A stretch of 64,000 nucleotides of DNA from Flammeovirga sp. SJP92 (GCF_001583495.1 NZ_LQAQ01000111.1:124001-188000); one strand, 5' to 3'; counted from the stretch's first letter, positions 44,936-54,522 are shown. Notes: generated from the letters alone by a model not told the origin. Numbers and translations: made by a program.

Positions 44936-46216
44936 CTATTCATCTTCTTGTAGTTCTTCAGAGTCAACTTTTTTCTCTGCCTCAGCATCTTTTTCTTCAA
45001 TCCATTCTTTATAGAAAAGTAAACCTTGCTCTAAGGCATACATATAGAAAGAAAGAATCAGAATTGTAAGGTGAATGTTGAATAAAGTATAAGAGATCAC
45101 TGACATTACCGCAAAATAAATGAGGTAGAAAAGAGAATCTTGTAATAATTCCACCAAAAAGTGATCAGATTCAAAGAATTTCTGCATAAATACAGTAATT
45201 GGATCTTTAAATGTCAATGCTTTATGAGATATAAACGTGAAGCAAATGAACAAGAATATGAAGAAACCAATAGTGATTTTATTGTAGCCTTTTTCTAAAG
45301 TAATAAAAGCGTTGGTAAGAATTAGTGGCCCAGGCATAAAACCATAGATTGTCTTATGAATATCTCGGTCTTCAAAATCACCTAATACAATAATCCTATC
45401 TTTGGTGAAATCTTCCACTAGGAATGGAGGCATACTTAGTAATTCATGCATCTGAATGTAAGTATAATTGTTGGCAACAAACAGGTCATAAGGTCGAATT
45501 GGATAATCCAAGATGTAGCCATTGAGCATGTAGTTTCCTCTGAATTTACTAAAGAAATATCCTCTTTCTAAAGTGTCTCCATAAATCTGCTCCGCAATTA
45601 ACAGTGGAGTTGTTTTAAGAGAATCTCCTTGCATCAAATGATATTTCAATGTAATGGTTTCTTCATGATTTAGTTCCTGAACCTGTAGATCAGACAACCC
45701 CAAAGGAACATCAACCACGGGATATTTGGGGGCATTATTAGCTCCTTTATGATAGGATACAATTGTATTTTTTGCCTTTTGGAATTCCGCTTCCATCAGA
45801 CTGTCATCTTCTGATTTGTCATAGAAGCGTATATCGACCAAGAGGAATTCATGATTGTCAGGGTTTTGATTCAGAAGTGAAAGGAATTTTGTAATAGACT
45901 TTCTGTTGGTGATATCTACATTGCCAATTACAAAATTATTGGTGTCTACTTTAGCTGTAAGGTCTTTTTCCCAAGAACAGTTGACAAAGAGGAAACGGTC
46001 TTTAGCAGGCTTTTCCTCTGCTTTGAATAATGCATTTCTTGTGGCAGACATCAATTCAATCAAAAGAATTTCATCAGGCATTACATAAACGATTGTCATG
46101 TAAAACAATAGCCCCACCATCATAATAATTGCATTAATGGAAGATAGTCCCCACATCAGAGACTTATTCCGCTGCATTCTATAAATTAAACGTTTGTCTT
46201 TTTTTTCGGAAGTCAT
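44936..46216 (-). CDS. CHASE2-like sensory membrane protein without output domain
   Basis: One N-terminal membrane helix (about 22-45) is followed by a large extracytoplasmic region. It has the CHASE2 pattern: FLFVNCSWEKDL, NVDITNRKSITKFLSLL, VDIRFYD, and late RIIVLGDFEDRDIHKTIYGFMPGPL. Three more hydrophobic segments (about 312-332, 360-382, 385-405) and an acidic tail (DAEAEKKVDSEELQEDE) follow. CHASE2 proteins usually end in a kinase or cyclase; none is present, so signal output would need a partner. It ends at a strong terminator. Confidence 0.7.
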   Translation of the reverse strand: MTSEKKDKRLIYRMQRNKSLMWGLSSINAIIMMVGLLFYMTIVYVMPDEILLIELMSATRNALFKAEEKPAKDRFLFVNCSWEKDLTAKVDTNNFVIGNVDITNRKSITKFLSLLNQNPDNHEFLLVDIRFYDKSEDDSLMEAEFQKAKNTIVSYHKGANNAPKYPVVDVPLGLSDLQVQELNHEETITLKYHLMQGDSLKTTPLLIAEQIYGDTLERGYFFSKFRGNYMLNGYILDYPIRPYDLFVANNYTYIQMHELLSMPPFLVEDFTKDRIIVLGDFEDRDIHKTIYGFMPGPLILTNAFITLEKGYNKITIGFFIFLFICFTFISHKALTFKDPITVFMQKFFESDHFLVELLQDSLFYLIYFAVMSVISYTLFNIHLTILILSFYMYALEQGLLFYKEWIEEKDAEAEKKVDSEELQEDE

Positions 46217-46243
46217 GTTGTACTATTAAAAATCTGAAATCAT

Positions 46244-46342
46244 AAAAAAAGCAAGACAATAATAATGCCTTGCTTTTTGTAGGGAATATATTTTTGATTT
46301 GTACATGTTTGAAACCAAATTAAAGTTTTCAAAAACATGTGC
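46244..46342 (-). terminator. Two hairpins below the FecR-like gene
   Basis: A stem with an AAACATGT/ACATGTTT core (46303-46310 with 46333-46340) is followed by AAAAGCAAG (46247-46255) pairing with CTTGCTTTT (46269-46277). The second has a T run on its minus-strand side. The CHASE2 gene is therefore likely transcribed separately. Confidence 0.6.
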
Positions 46343-47176
46343 TTAAATAATTCCTTCGTTTTTGATCCACTCATTAAACATTTCAAAATCTGTTTGACCG
46401 TAAATGTCCAACACATATTGATAAAGTTCAGCTTGAATTTCTTCCACCTTTGAAGTTTGATTTGTAGTCAAGAAAGACTTTAAAGAAATCAGTTCTTCTT
46501 TAAGCTGTTCTTGATTCACAAAAATAGGATCAAAACTTCCAATATGATCAATTTTTCTAGTTGCTTTTACCACATAGTAAACATCAACAGTTTCAATTTC
46601 ATCTAAGCTGGCACCTTCAAATAAGCTATCTTTTTCTAGCAGAAGCTTGTTGTCTCCAAAATTCGGAATCCATCTATTGAATATTTCTTCGCCAGAAGTA
46701 AACCTTAAAGCCATCTGCTTTTCCTCATTAAGAGGGTACTTCTCTTGGTTGATATCCAAAATCAGAGAATCGGTGATAAATACATAAGCATCTCCGTTGA
46801 AATAATCACTAATATCAGCGACTGTTTCAAAAAGCACACTTCGAGTACTCATTTGTTTGTTGGACTGAATAGGGAATAATACTTCGGACACTAGACTCAT
46901 AAATTCTCCAGTAGGAGTTTTTTTACTCTTACTGCCATCTAAAAGCATCTTGCCAGTACTCTTTCCAATTACAATTGCTTTGGCATTATTGGAGCCAAAA
47001 GAAAGAGAAGCATCCTGACTAATCATGTCACCAACTTTTAGATTTACATTGTTGGTGGTATTTAAGATATCACCACTAACATGTAATACATAAAGATCTT
47101 GGGCAAATGTAAAGTGAGAGATTAACAGTGTAATCACTGTACTTAAAAAAAATCTTTTAGTCATAAAGTTCATCAT
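46343..47176 (-). CDS. Exported protein with FecR-like N-terminal domain
   Basis: A signal peptide (TKRFFLSTVITLLISHFTFAQ) leads to a beta-rich segment (YVLHVSGDILNTTNNVNLKVGDMI, SFGSNNAKAIVIGKSTGKMLL). The segment is like the FecR periplasmic sensor domain, in which a response element follows a glycine-containing beta turn. The C-terminal half is mixed helix and strand with no clear family. It starts 15 bases after the greB stop on the same strand, and its start may be Met5 (47164). CHASE2 and FecR-like domains are often found near each other in other bacteria. Confidence 0.6.
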   Translation of the reverse strand: MMNFMTKRFFLSTVITLLISHFTFAQDLYVLHVSGDILNTTNNVNLKVGDMISQDASLSFGSNNAKAIVIGKSTGKMLLDGSKSKKTPTGEFMSLVSEVLFPIQSNKQMSTRSVLFETVADISDYFNGDAYVFITDSLILDINQEKYPLNEEKQMALRFTSGEEIFNRWIPNFGDNKLLLEKDSLFEGASLDEIETVDVYYVVKATRKIDHIGSFDPIFVNQEQLKEELISLKSFLTTNQTSKVEEIQAELYQYVLDIYGQTDFEMFNEWIKNEGII

Positions 47177-47191
47177 TGTACTTATATGGGG

Positions 47192-47656
47192 TTAATACTT
47201 AACCTTAAGAATTGTAAATGTTTTTTTTCCTGCCGGTGTTGTTACCTCAACAGCGTCACCAACTGATTGATTCAATAATGATTTGCCGATAGGAGAAGCA
47301 ATACTGATACTTTGTTTTTTAATATCGGCCTCATCTGGACCTACTAAACGAAGCGTCATCTCTCTGTTTGTTTGATCTTTGAATGTCACATAAGCACTAA
47401 ACATGGCTCTAGTATCATCCACTTTTTGATCAAAAACCTTTAATGTATTAATTCTTCTTCTTAGGTAAGTCAAGCGTCCGTCTATTTCACGAAGTTTTTT
47501 CTTGCCATAAATATACTCGGCGTTTTCAGAGCGGTCTCCCATAGCAGCTGCATCACTTACAGCTTGAGTTACCACTTTTCTTTCTTCCCAAATCTCCTGC
47601 ACTTCATTTTGCAGAGACTCCATTCCTTCTTTTGTAATATAAGTAGATTTATTCAT
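47192..47656 (-). CDS. greB: Transcription elongation factor GreB/GreA
   Basis: The long N-terminal coiled coil carries GDRSENAEYIYGKKKLREID, a GreB-type tip that releases backtracked RNA polymerase. The C-terminal domain shows GPDEADIKKQSISIASPIGKSLLNQSVGDAVEV. The ATG at 47656 fits the family start; the frame extends eight codons upstream without support. It is the first gene of a probable two-gene unit with the FecR-like gene. Confidence 0.93.
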   Translation of the reverse strand: MNKSTYITKEGMESLQNEVQEIWEERKVVTQAVSDAAAMGDRSENAEYIYGKKKLREIDGRLTYLRRRINTLKVFDQKVDDTRAMFSAYVTFKDQTNREMTLRLVGPDEADIKKQSISIASPIGKSLLNQSVGDAVEVTTPAGKKTFTILKVKY

Positions 47657-47821
47657 TCTCTTTAAATAATTAAAAAACAAAAATATGAATAAATAGGAAA
47701 ATTATGATAAAGCAGTTTGAATTTTTAAGTAATCCTATCACTTAGATTCATATAAATTGCTTTTAATCTTTGAATACAATTATTATTCCTATTTACTTTG
47801 TCGAAGTATCAACGTATAACT

Positions 47822-49222
47822 ATGCTTCAAAAAGTACTATCCAATTCTTTTCTTTACGGAATTGCTCCCCAATTGGTCGGGGTAGTCAATATGCTTTTAC
47901 TTCCTTTGATCACTCCTCATTTGACGGCTTTTGATTATGGACTTTATGGCGTGGTCAATGCCTTTATGGTAGGGTTGGGGCTGTTTCAATTTTTAGGATT
48001 GACGATTGTGATCACGAATGCATATTACAATCACCCTCAAAAGTATATTTGGATCTGGAGGAAAGTACTGGGTATTTTATTAATCTGGAACTTTCCTTTT
48101 GTAATAATTCAGAGCATAGTTCTTTATTTTGTAATACCTTCTGAAGCTCAAAATAATCAACTTGTCATCATTACTTTAGCTGGATTGCCCATCTTTTTTA
48201 ATTCAACACTTACTTTTATTGGTTCTCTTTATTATCAGTTGAATATAAAACCGAAAGCATTGTTTTATAGAACTGTTGGGGTTGGGTTGGTCGTGGCTTC
48301 TATGAATTATTATTGTATTGCCTTTTTGGAAATGGGCTATATGGGATGGTTTTATGCAAACGCAGTGGGTGGTATTTTGATGGGGATTTCGTTCATTTCA
48401 CTCTTTTTTAGGAAAAAACTTTATCCTGTGTTAAGGCCTTACTCAAAACTGAAACCATTATTAAAATTAGGAACATCAACATTGCCTCATCATTTTTCCG
48501 CCTATATTCTGGATTATTCTGATCGTGTTTTGATGGAATTTTCAAATGTTCCTATAAATGCCATTGGTAGATACAATTTATCCTATTCCATAGGAGATAA
48601 AGTTTTTCAATTAAGTAACGGTGTGAGATTGGCAGTTGTGCCCGTTATCGTTGATCTATTCAAAAATAATAAGTTACAGCAAGCACAACATATTATTCGA
48701 AGCCTTTCAATTTTATTCATTCTAGGAACCATGTGTATCAGCATATGGACTAGAGAGATTTTTGATTTGTTGGTCAAGAATGAAAGCCTCAAAGACGTGT
48801 ATCCAATTGCTATTGTGATAATCATAACAATGAACTATCGGCCTTACTTTCTATTGAGTACTTCAATACTTGAATTTAAAGAAAAAACAAAGTTTTTATC
48901 ACACCTTTCCATCGGAGTTACTGTTTTTAATGTAGTAGCGAACTTATTATTGTTGCCATTTTTTGGAATCATGGGCGCTGCAATAGCTACTTTTATTAGC
49001 TATTTAGTGTATGGTTTTATTAGTTTTTTTCTTCCAATATCAACTTTAAAAGGGTTTAATAAATTGGAGATTTTATTTACAATGATAGTGATATTGGGAG
49101 TTTTGTTTTTATCATTAGAAATCGTTGAATTTACTGTGTTAGTTAAGGGTGTTTTGACAATTATGGTTGGGGTCATGATTACTGCTATTTATTTTAAATC
49201 AAGCTGGTTCAAACATGTTTAG
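47822..49222 (+). CDS. Polysaccharide flippase (Wzx/MATE type membrane protein)
   Basis: About twelve hydrophobic segments span the protein. The start LSNSFLYGIAPQLVGVVNMLLLPLI is typical of oligosaccharide flippases of the MVF/polysaccharide transporter superfamily, and the middle TLPHHFSAYILDYSDRVLMEF is also typical. It would flip a lipid-linked glycan across the inner membrane. The frame extends to a TTG at 47798; ATG 47822 fits better. The next glycan-related gene is the MBOAT acyltransferase 2 kb away, so the pathway partner is not in this window. Confidence 0.85.
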   Translation: MLQKVLSNSFLYGIAPQLVGVVNMLLLPLITPHLTAFDYGLYGVVNAFMVGLGLFQFLGLTIVITNAYYNHPQKYIWIWRKVLGILLIWNFPFVIIQSIVLYFVIPSEAQNNQLVIITLAGLPIFFNSTLTFIGSLYYQLNIKPKALFYRTVGVGLVVASMNYYCIAFLEMGYMGWFYANAVGGILMGISFISLFFRKKLYPVLRPYSKLKPLLKLGTSTLPHHFSAYILDYSDRVLMEFSNVPINAIGRYNLSYSIGDKVFQLSNGVRLAVVPVIVDLFKNNKLQQAQHIIRSLSILFILGTMCISIWTREIFDLLVKNESLKDVYPIAIVIIITMNYRPYFLLSTSILEFKEKTKFLSHLSIGVTVFNVVANLLLLPFFGIMGAAIATFISYLVYGFISFFLPISTLKGFNKLEILFTMIVILGVLFLSLEIVEFTVLVKGVLTIMVGVMITAIYFKSSWFKHV

Positions 49223-49240
49223 TAATGCTATTGACCTCAA

Positions 49241-49271
49241 AAAGACCTTTCAAAAATTGAAAGGCCTTCTT
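49241..49271 (+). terminator. Weak terminator hairpin
   Basis: CCTTTCA (49246-49252) pairs with TGAAAGG (49258-49264) around AAAAT. The following run is T-rich but not long. Confidence 0.45.
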
Positions 49272-49379
49272 AAACTTTCATACACAATCTTTAAGTATGA
49301 ATTACCACTCTGTTTGAATAAAGTTCGATCTTTAGATAATTGAATCAAACTCTGTTTATATATACACTTGAGAAGTATT

Positions 49380-49880
49380 TTATTTAATTTGATCTATCAT
49401 TCCAAAACCTCTGGCAGCCACTATCGGATTAAAGATTTCAACATATTCTGTAATGAATCCTTGATCATCAAATTTGAAAGTGGAATAGTAATTATTTTGA
49501 TAAACCCCTGCATCATTTTTTAATTTGATTTCGCCTTTGTATTTCACGAAAACAATAGAGGGGTCTTCCATTGCGTATAATTCTTCAATGGGAAATTTCA
49601 TTCCATCAAAATTGCCAAAAACAGGTGTCCAGTAATTTCTAATTCCTTCTTTTCCGTTGGCGCCTTCTAAAAATAAACCAGAAGAATACGGATTAATATG
49701 TTTTGCATCTTCAGAGAATAATTTTACCAAACCATCAATGTTTTCGTTTTCTAGTGCGGAGAAAAAAGCCTTTACCTGAGCTTTATTACGATTTCCAATT
49801 GTTGATGAAGTATCTTTTTGTGAAATAGAACAATTCGTTAATAATACAATTAAACTGAAAGCGATTATAGATCTTATCAT
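49380..49880 (-). CDS. NTF2-like (SnoaL) lipoprotein
   Basis: The lipobox ends at Cys17 (LLTNC). The domain is an NTF2-like cone: helices with VKAFFSALENENIDGLVKLFSEDAKHINP, then strands (IVFVKYKGEIKLKN, YYSTFKFDDQGFITEYVEIFNPIV) matching SnoaL-like proteins. It may be enzymatic or ligand binding; the substrate cannot be read. It starts 2 bases after the stop of the next NTF2-like gene, so the two are cotranscribed. Confidence 0.8.
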   Translation of the reverse strand: MIRSIIAFSLIVLLTNCSISQKDTSSTIGNRNKAQVKAFFSALENENIDGLVKLFSEDAKHINPYSSGLFLEGANGKEGIRNYWTPVFGNFDGMKFPIEELYAMEDPSIVFVKYKGEIKLKNDAGVYQNNYYSTFKFDDQGFITEYVEIFNPIVAARGFGMIDQIK

Positions 49881-49882
49881 AT

Positions 49883-50383
49883 TTACTTTACTTTTTGAAT
49901 AGCCTTACTAGGCAATGAAGTGTTGCCATCTTGATATTTATAGTTGAATTTCATGGAAGAGATTTTCCAATTTCCTTTACCCGATTTGATCAGTTCAAAA
50001 TCATAAGAACCTACAACGGTCCAAACGTTTCCATTGTCATCAGGAAGATAATGCTTAGCAGTGCCATAACAGAATACTGTGGCTTGATTACCTTTTATTT
50101 CAGTAATGAAATTTCCAACTTGATGATGTGTGTGTTCAAACCCAGGTAGAATAGTTTTCCAAGCTGTTGTGATTGCCTGTGGACTAAGACTTGTTGCAGG
50201 GTTGTTATTCATAGAAGAATAATCCAATACTACTTTTTCATTGAAAACGTCTTCTACTTGTTGCCAATCTTTTTGATCAGTGGCTATGAATAATTGAGTA
50301 ACGGTTTGTGCTGGAGCAACCTTAGACTGTGCATATGAGCCTAAGGTTAGAAGAGAAAATAAAAGGATGAATAATGATTTCAT
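49883..50383 (-). CDS. Exported NTF2-like (SnoaL_4) protein
   Basis: From ATG 50383 the signal peptide ends at GSYAQ. The mature part has an NTF2-like fold (VTQLFIATDQKDWQQVEDVFNEKVVLDYSSM, HHQVGNFITEIKGNQATVFCYGTAKHYLP), a member of the SnoaL_4 group. The terminal stretch GNWKISSMKFNYKYQDGN is typical. The frame is open upstream without signal character. It is the first of two tandem exported NTF2-like genes. Confidence 0.8.
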   Translation of the reverse strand: MKSLFILLFSLLTLGSYAQSKVAPAQTVTQLFIATDQKDWQQVEDVFNEKVVLDYSSMNNNPATSLSPQAITTAWKTILPGFEHTHHQVGNFITEIKGNQATVFCYGTAKHYLPDDNGNVWTVVGSYDFELIKSGKGNWKISSMKFNYKYQDGNTSLPSKAIQKVK

Positions 50384-50502
50384 AACTGTTTTTTTTGTAC
50401 AGTACAAAGTTCATCATTCAAGTATTTTTGGGATTTAGAATTTCAAATCAAAAAGTTTAAATTTCAAAGAATTCACTTCAAAATAGAACATATGGAGTGA
50501 AA

Positions 50503-50790
50503 TTATGGAATTAGAAACTTCAATTCTTCAGAAGTTTTACTAGGAACAAATTCAATAATATCATAATCTGCCAATTCATTTTTATGAAAAGGATCTTTTT
50601 TTAGTATCTCTTCAAGTTTAGTTTTTGACTCAAGATTGGAAAGGATAACTCCTCCCGTTCTAGGTATTTTTCGTCCCGAAGCAATGAAATTCTCTAGCTC
50701 ATATTGCTCATCAAGATATTCAATATGTTCTTCTAAGAATTGATCAACTTTTTCTAAGTCCGTTTTGTAAGTTAAATTGATGATAAACAT
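50503..50790 (-). CDS. YciI-like protein
   Basis: Ninety-five residues in the YCII fold: MFIINLTYKTDLEKVDQFLEEHIEYLDEQ, then a charged helix and IPRTGGVILSNLESKTKLEEILKKDPFHKNELADYDIIEF. The His in the EEHIEYL region and the Asp in KDPF match the conserved pair of the family. The biochemical role is not fixed. It is a separate small gene between the NTF2-like pair and mepB. Confidence 0.85.
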   Translation of the reverse strand: MFIINLTYKTDLEKVDQFLEEHIEYLDEQYELENFIASGRKIPRTGGVILSNLESKTKLEEILKKDPFHKNELADYDIIEFVPSKTSEELKFLIP

Positions 50791-50830
50791 GTTTCAATTG
50801 TTTTTTAGTTTGTTTTTGATTTTAATCTAT

Positions 50831-50855
50831 AAAAAAGAGGCAGTTATTTTGCCTC
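50831..50855 (-). terminator. Terminator overlapping the MepB stop codon
   Basis: GAGGCA (50837-50842) pairs with TGCCTC (50850-50855), with TTTTTT on the minus-strand side (50836-50831). It spans the stop codon of the gene. Confidence 0.6.
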
Positions 50856-51338
50856 ATACAAGTCTGTTATTTTTTTCAAGTTAATTGAATTATTTATCTC
50901 ATAAAAATAGTTTAATTGCCATTTTTGAGTACGTTCAGCTTGTTTATTTGTGGTATTATTCCATGAAGGATAGACTCTGAAACCTCTTTTTCCTTCTTTT
51001 TTGTTGGTAGTCATGATTCCTTTCTTAATCAAAACAGACTTAGGAAAAACAAATTGTCCTGTTTTTTCATCCTGTTGAACATTCACCACATAGAAATCAA
51101 TGGGGTCAGAGGCATTAAAAGGTGCTGTTACTTTTTCTTGGTTTCGTTTCCAGAAGGTGACAAACTGTCCGACCTTCTTAGGTGTTATTTTTGATTTCCG
51201 ACTTAAAATATTCATTCCATTTAATTTAAAACGGCAAGCTTCGTACTCTTGACTTTCATGTTCAATTTCAAAGTCTGAAAATTGGAAAGAGCATTCGTCA
51301 TAAACTTCAGTTTTAATTTTCTCTATGGTCTTATACAT
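50844..51338 (-). CDS. MepB family protein
   Basis: The sequence follows MepB: EACRFKLNGMNILSRKSKITPKKVGQFVTFWKRN, then FYVVNVQQDEKTGQFVFPKSVLIKKGI, and GKRGFRVYPSW with KWQLNYFYEI. The name comes from the third gene of a staphylococcal multidrug-efflux locus, whose function is unclear. No efflux pump is nearby here. It begins 17 bases after the MBOAT stop, so both are probably on one transcript. Confidence 0.8.
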   Translation of the reverse strand: MYKTIEKIKTEVYDECSFQFSDFEIEHESQEYEACRFKLNGMNILSRKSKITPKKVGQFVTFWKRNQEKVTAPFNASDPIDFYVVNVQQDEKTGQFVFPKSVLIKKGIMTTNKKEGKRGFRVYPSWNNTTNKQAERTQKWQLNYFYEINNSINLKKITDLYEAK

Positions 51339-51355
51339 TAGCTTTTGAAATACTA

Positions 51356-52861
51356 TTAGAACTGGAAATAGATAAAAGGTTGAATTTCAGAAGATCTGCT
51401 TTGAAACAAAATAAAACCTATAAAAAACAAGAAGGATGCTTTTGCAAAATCAGGCATCGCAATGAATTCAATAGCAATTTTATCTTTCCAAGTTTGAGGC
51501 ATCCAATGCATAAAGAAACCTAAAACCATAACACCGAATACTTGTTTGTAAGCAACAATCACTTCCAAGGCAATGGAAAGGTCAATATTGGTCAAAATCT
51601 GGTTGATCATACTTTCAGCATGTTGCATGTCTTCAGCTCTGAAGTAGATCCATGCATAACAGACGAAATGAAAAGTGACAAAACCACCAATAGCTTTTGT
51701 GAGTGAAGTATTTGGAATTCTGTTTTTTGTGATTTCACGCCACAATTTGTGAACAGCAAGACCAACGCCATGAAGAATTCCCCAATAAATAAAACGGAAA
51801 TGAGCACCGTGCCACAAGCCTCCTAACACCATGGTGATGATAAGGTTGATATACGTTCTGATTTTTCCTTTTCTATTTCCACCTAATGGGATATAAAGGT
51901 AATCTCTTAAGAAAGATGAAAGAGAAATGTGCCACCTTCTCCAAAAGTCAGTGATGTCTGTTGCTTTATAAGGAGAATTGAAGTTTAGTGGAAGTCTGAA
52001 ACCTAATAATACCGCCACGCCAATGGCAATGTCAGTATAACCACTAAAATCACAATAAATTTGGATGGCATAACCATAGGCAGCCATTAAGTTTTCAAAC
52101 CCTGAGTAGGACCAAGGAGACTCAAAAATCCTGTCTACAAAATTGATGGAAATATAATCAGAGATTAGAATTTTCTTTATTAGACCACCTGCAATTAAAA
52201 ATAAAGCATGCCCAAATTCACTTTCTCGAACCTTGTAAGGATTGTAGATTTGAGGAATAAATTCTGATGCTCTTACGATTGGTCCCGCTACTAATTGTGG
52301 AAAGAAGCTTACAAAAAGAGCAAAGTCCCAAATAGAATCCACAGGTTTGATATCACCTCTATAAATATCTACAGAATAACTAATAGTCTGGAAAGTATAA
52401 AAAGAAATACCAATAGGGAGGAATATATTAGAAGTATCCATAGCTGTTCCAAAAACGGTGTTGAGGAATGCAGCAAGGTAATTTTCTTGTTCTAATTCTA
52501 AGTGAAATAACTCGTTGATGCCTTCTGTGAAGAAAAAGGTGTATTTAAAATAAGCCAATAAGCTGAGATTGATTAAAGCACTTAAAAAGACTAACTTTTT
52601 TCTTTTGGAAGGATTGGTTGAATTGAAGATGGCTTCTCCAATATAATAATCCACAATGGTGGAGAAGATGAGCAAGACAAAATAGAAACCGCTTGACATA
52701 TAATAAAAATACAAACTAGCACAAAGCAACAAGAAGTTCCTCGCTGAAATATTTTTATATATAAACTGATAGGTGATAATGATTGCTCCAAAAAGCACCC
52801 AAAAAATTACTTGAGTAAAAAGTAAAGGGCTATTTTCAGAATAGGTAACCAATTCAAGCAT
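51356..52861 (-). CDS. MBOAT family O-acyltransferase (AlgI-like)
   Basis: This is a multi-pass membrane protein of the membrane-bound O-acyltransferase family. ATDITDFWRRWHISLSSFLRD contains the conserved Trp-His pair (His311), and MVLGGLWHGAHF holds His351, the catalytic His of the family. The front half includes FLPIGISFYTFQ and VAGPIVRASEF. It transfers acyl groups to a polysaccharide or lipid. The DltD/AlgJ-like partner usually encoded beside such genes is not seen. It ends 17 bases before mepB. Confidence 0.92.
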   Translation of the reverse strand: MLELVTYSENSPLLFTQVIFWVLFGAIIITYQFIYKNISARNFLLLCASLYFYYMSSGFYFVLLIFSTIVDYYIGEAIFNSTNPSKRKKLVFLSALINLSLLAYFKYTFFFTEGINELFHLELEQENYLAAFLNTVFGTAMDTSNIFLPIGISFYTFQTISYSVDIYRGDIKPVDSIWDFALFVSFFPQLVAGPIVRASEFIPQIYNPYKVRESEFGHALFLIAGGLIKKILISDYISINFVDRIFESPWSYSGFENLMAAYGYAIQIYCDFSGYTDIAIGVAVLLGFRLPLNFNSPYKATDITDFWRRWHISLSSFLRDYLYIPLGGNRKGKIRTYINLIITMVLGGLWHGAHFRFIYWGILHGVGLAVHKLWREITKNRIPNTSLTKAIGGFVTFHFVCYAWIYFRAEDMQHAESMINQILTNIDLSIALEVIVAYKQVFGVMVLGFFMHWMPQTWKDKIAIEFIAMPDFAKASFLFFIGFILFQSRSSEIQPFIYFQF

Positions 52862-53110
52862 TCGTCTGTAGGATTATTTCAAAAAATATAAATCAAAAAA
52901 GTCAACTTCATCGAAGTTACCTCATTTAAGCACTAGGACAAAAGAAAATAAAGAATTTAAATAGACTTTTCTTTTGACCATAATTTACTATTTACGCAAA
53001 AGTGCTCTCTTTTTTTGTAAAAAAAGAATATTGAGAATAGAATAATTCTAATAATTCCTTTTTAACTTCGGATGGATTTAAAGTAAAACGATTTTTAAAG
53101 TAGAGCGAAG

Positions 53111-54517
53111 ATGGCAAAGAAAGTAAAGACGGCTTATTTCTGTCAACATTGTGGATTTGAATCACCAAAATGGCAAGGCAAATGCCCGTCTTGTAACGAA
53201 TGGAATTCATTTGTTGAAGAAGTAATCCAAGACGAAACGCCAAAGAAGGGAAGCTGGAAAATGACTTCAAGTAATGATAGAAGCGGAGGTTATGTCAATT
53301 CCAAGCAAGAAACATCAAAACCCATAAAAATAAATGAGGTGAAATACGAAAAAGAAGGTCGTATTGTCACTCAGGATGAAGAATTAAACAGAGTATTAGG
53401 AGGTGGAATCGTCCATGGTTCAGCTGTCATGATTGGAGGAGAGCCAGGTATCGGTAAATCAACCTTAATGCTTCAAATAGCTTTGTCATTAAAAGATAAA
53501 CAAGTACTATATGTATCTGGAGAGGAAAGCGGTCAGCAAATTAGACAGCGCGCTGAACGTCTGCCTTTCTCGTCAGAAGAAACTTATGTATTGACTGAAA
53601 CAGATACATCGAAAATATTCGCCCATGTAGAGAAAATGACGCCAGATGTAATGGTGATTGATTCGATACAGACATTAGTATCTCCACTTTTAGAGGCAGC
53701 AGCAGGAAGTGTTTCTCAAGTGAAAGAATGTGCCGCAGAGATGATTCGTTTTGCCAAAGACACTGGGACACCTGTATTGATGATTGGACACATTACCAAA
53801 GAAGGTAGTTTGGCAGGGCCAAAAGTCTTAGAACATATGGTGGACACAGTTTTGCAGTTTGAAGGAGACCGTCATATGAGCTACAGAATCTTGAGAACGA
53901 TCAAAAATAGATTTGGTTCTACCTCTGAATTGGGCATCTACGAGATGATTGCAAGTGGCCTGAGAGAAGTGAGTAATCCTTCAGAAATTTTACTCTCTCA
54001 AAGAGATGATGGTCTGAGCGGTGTTGCAATTGGTACAGTTATGGAAGGTAACAGACCGTTGTTAGTAGAAATCCAGTCACTCGTTACTCCATCTGTATAT
54101 GGTAATCCTCAAAGAAGCCCTACAGGTTATGATTCAAAAAGGTTGAATATGCTTCTGGCGGTTTTAGAGAAAAGAAGTGGATATAAACTAAATTTTTCAG
54201 ATGTTTTTCTTAATGTCGCAGGAGGATTAAGAGTAGAAGATCCCGCCATTGATCTGGCCGTAGTAGCTTCCCTAATCTCTTCATTTGAAGATATATCTAT
54301 TGAATCAACGACTTGTTTAGCGGCAGAAGTAGGTCTAGGAGGTGAAGTAAGAGCAGTGTCAAGAATTGAAAACAGAATAGTTGAGGCTGAGAAATTAGGT
54401 TTCAAAGAAATGTATATTTCTAAATACAATGTAAAAGGCCTTGACCTCAAGAAGTATAAAATGAAAGTAGTTCCTGTTGGAACGGTTGCCGAAATGGCAG
54501 AAAAGTTATTTACTTAG
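53111..54517 (+). CDS. radA: DNA repair protein RadA
   Basis: The N-terminal zinc ribbon has Cys11, Cys14, Cys25 and Cys28. The RecA-like ATPase core shows Walker A GGEPGIGKSTL (109-119), VMVIDSIQT, and KNRFGST, the RadA-specific motif. The C-terminal Lon-protease-like domain runs from about 290 (VQSLVTPSVYGNPQRSPTGYDSKRLNMLLAVL). It helps branch migration during recombination. Only 5 bases separate it from the next gene, which is not a repair gene. Confidence 0.95.
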   Translation: MAKKVKTAYFCQHCGFESPKWQGKCPSCNEWNSFVEEVIQDETPKKGSWKMTSSNDRSGGYVNSKQETSKPIKINEVKYEKEGRIVTQDEELNRVLGGGIVHGSAVMIGGEPGIGKSTLMLQIALSLKDKQVLYVSGEESGQQIRQRAERLPFSSEETYVLTETDTSKIFAHVEKMTPDVMVIDSIQTLVSPLLEAAAGSVSQVKECAAEMIRFAKDTGTPVLMIGHITKEGSLAGPKVLEHMVDTVLQFEGDRHMSYRILRTIKNRFGSTSELGIYEMIASGLREVSNPSEILLSQRDDGLSGVAIGTVMEGNRPLLVEIQSLVTPSVYGNPQRSPTGYDSKRLNMLLAVLEKRSGYKLNFSDVFLNVAGGLRVEDPAIDLAVVASLISSFEDISIESTTCLAAEVGLGGEVRAVSRIENRIVEAEKLGFKEMYISKYNVKGLDLKKYKMKVVPVGTVAEMAEKLFT

Positions 54518-54522
54518 ATTTA

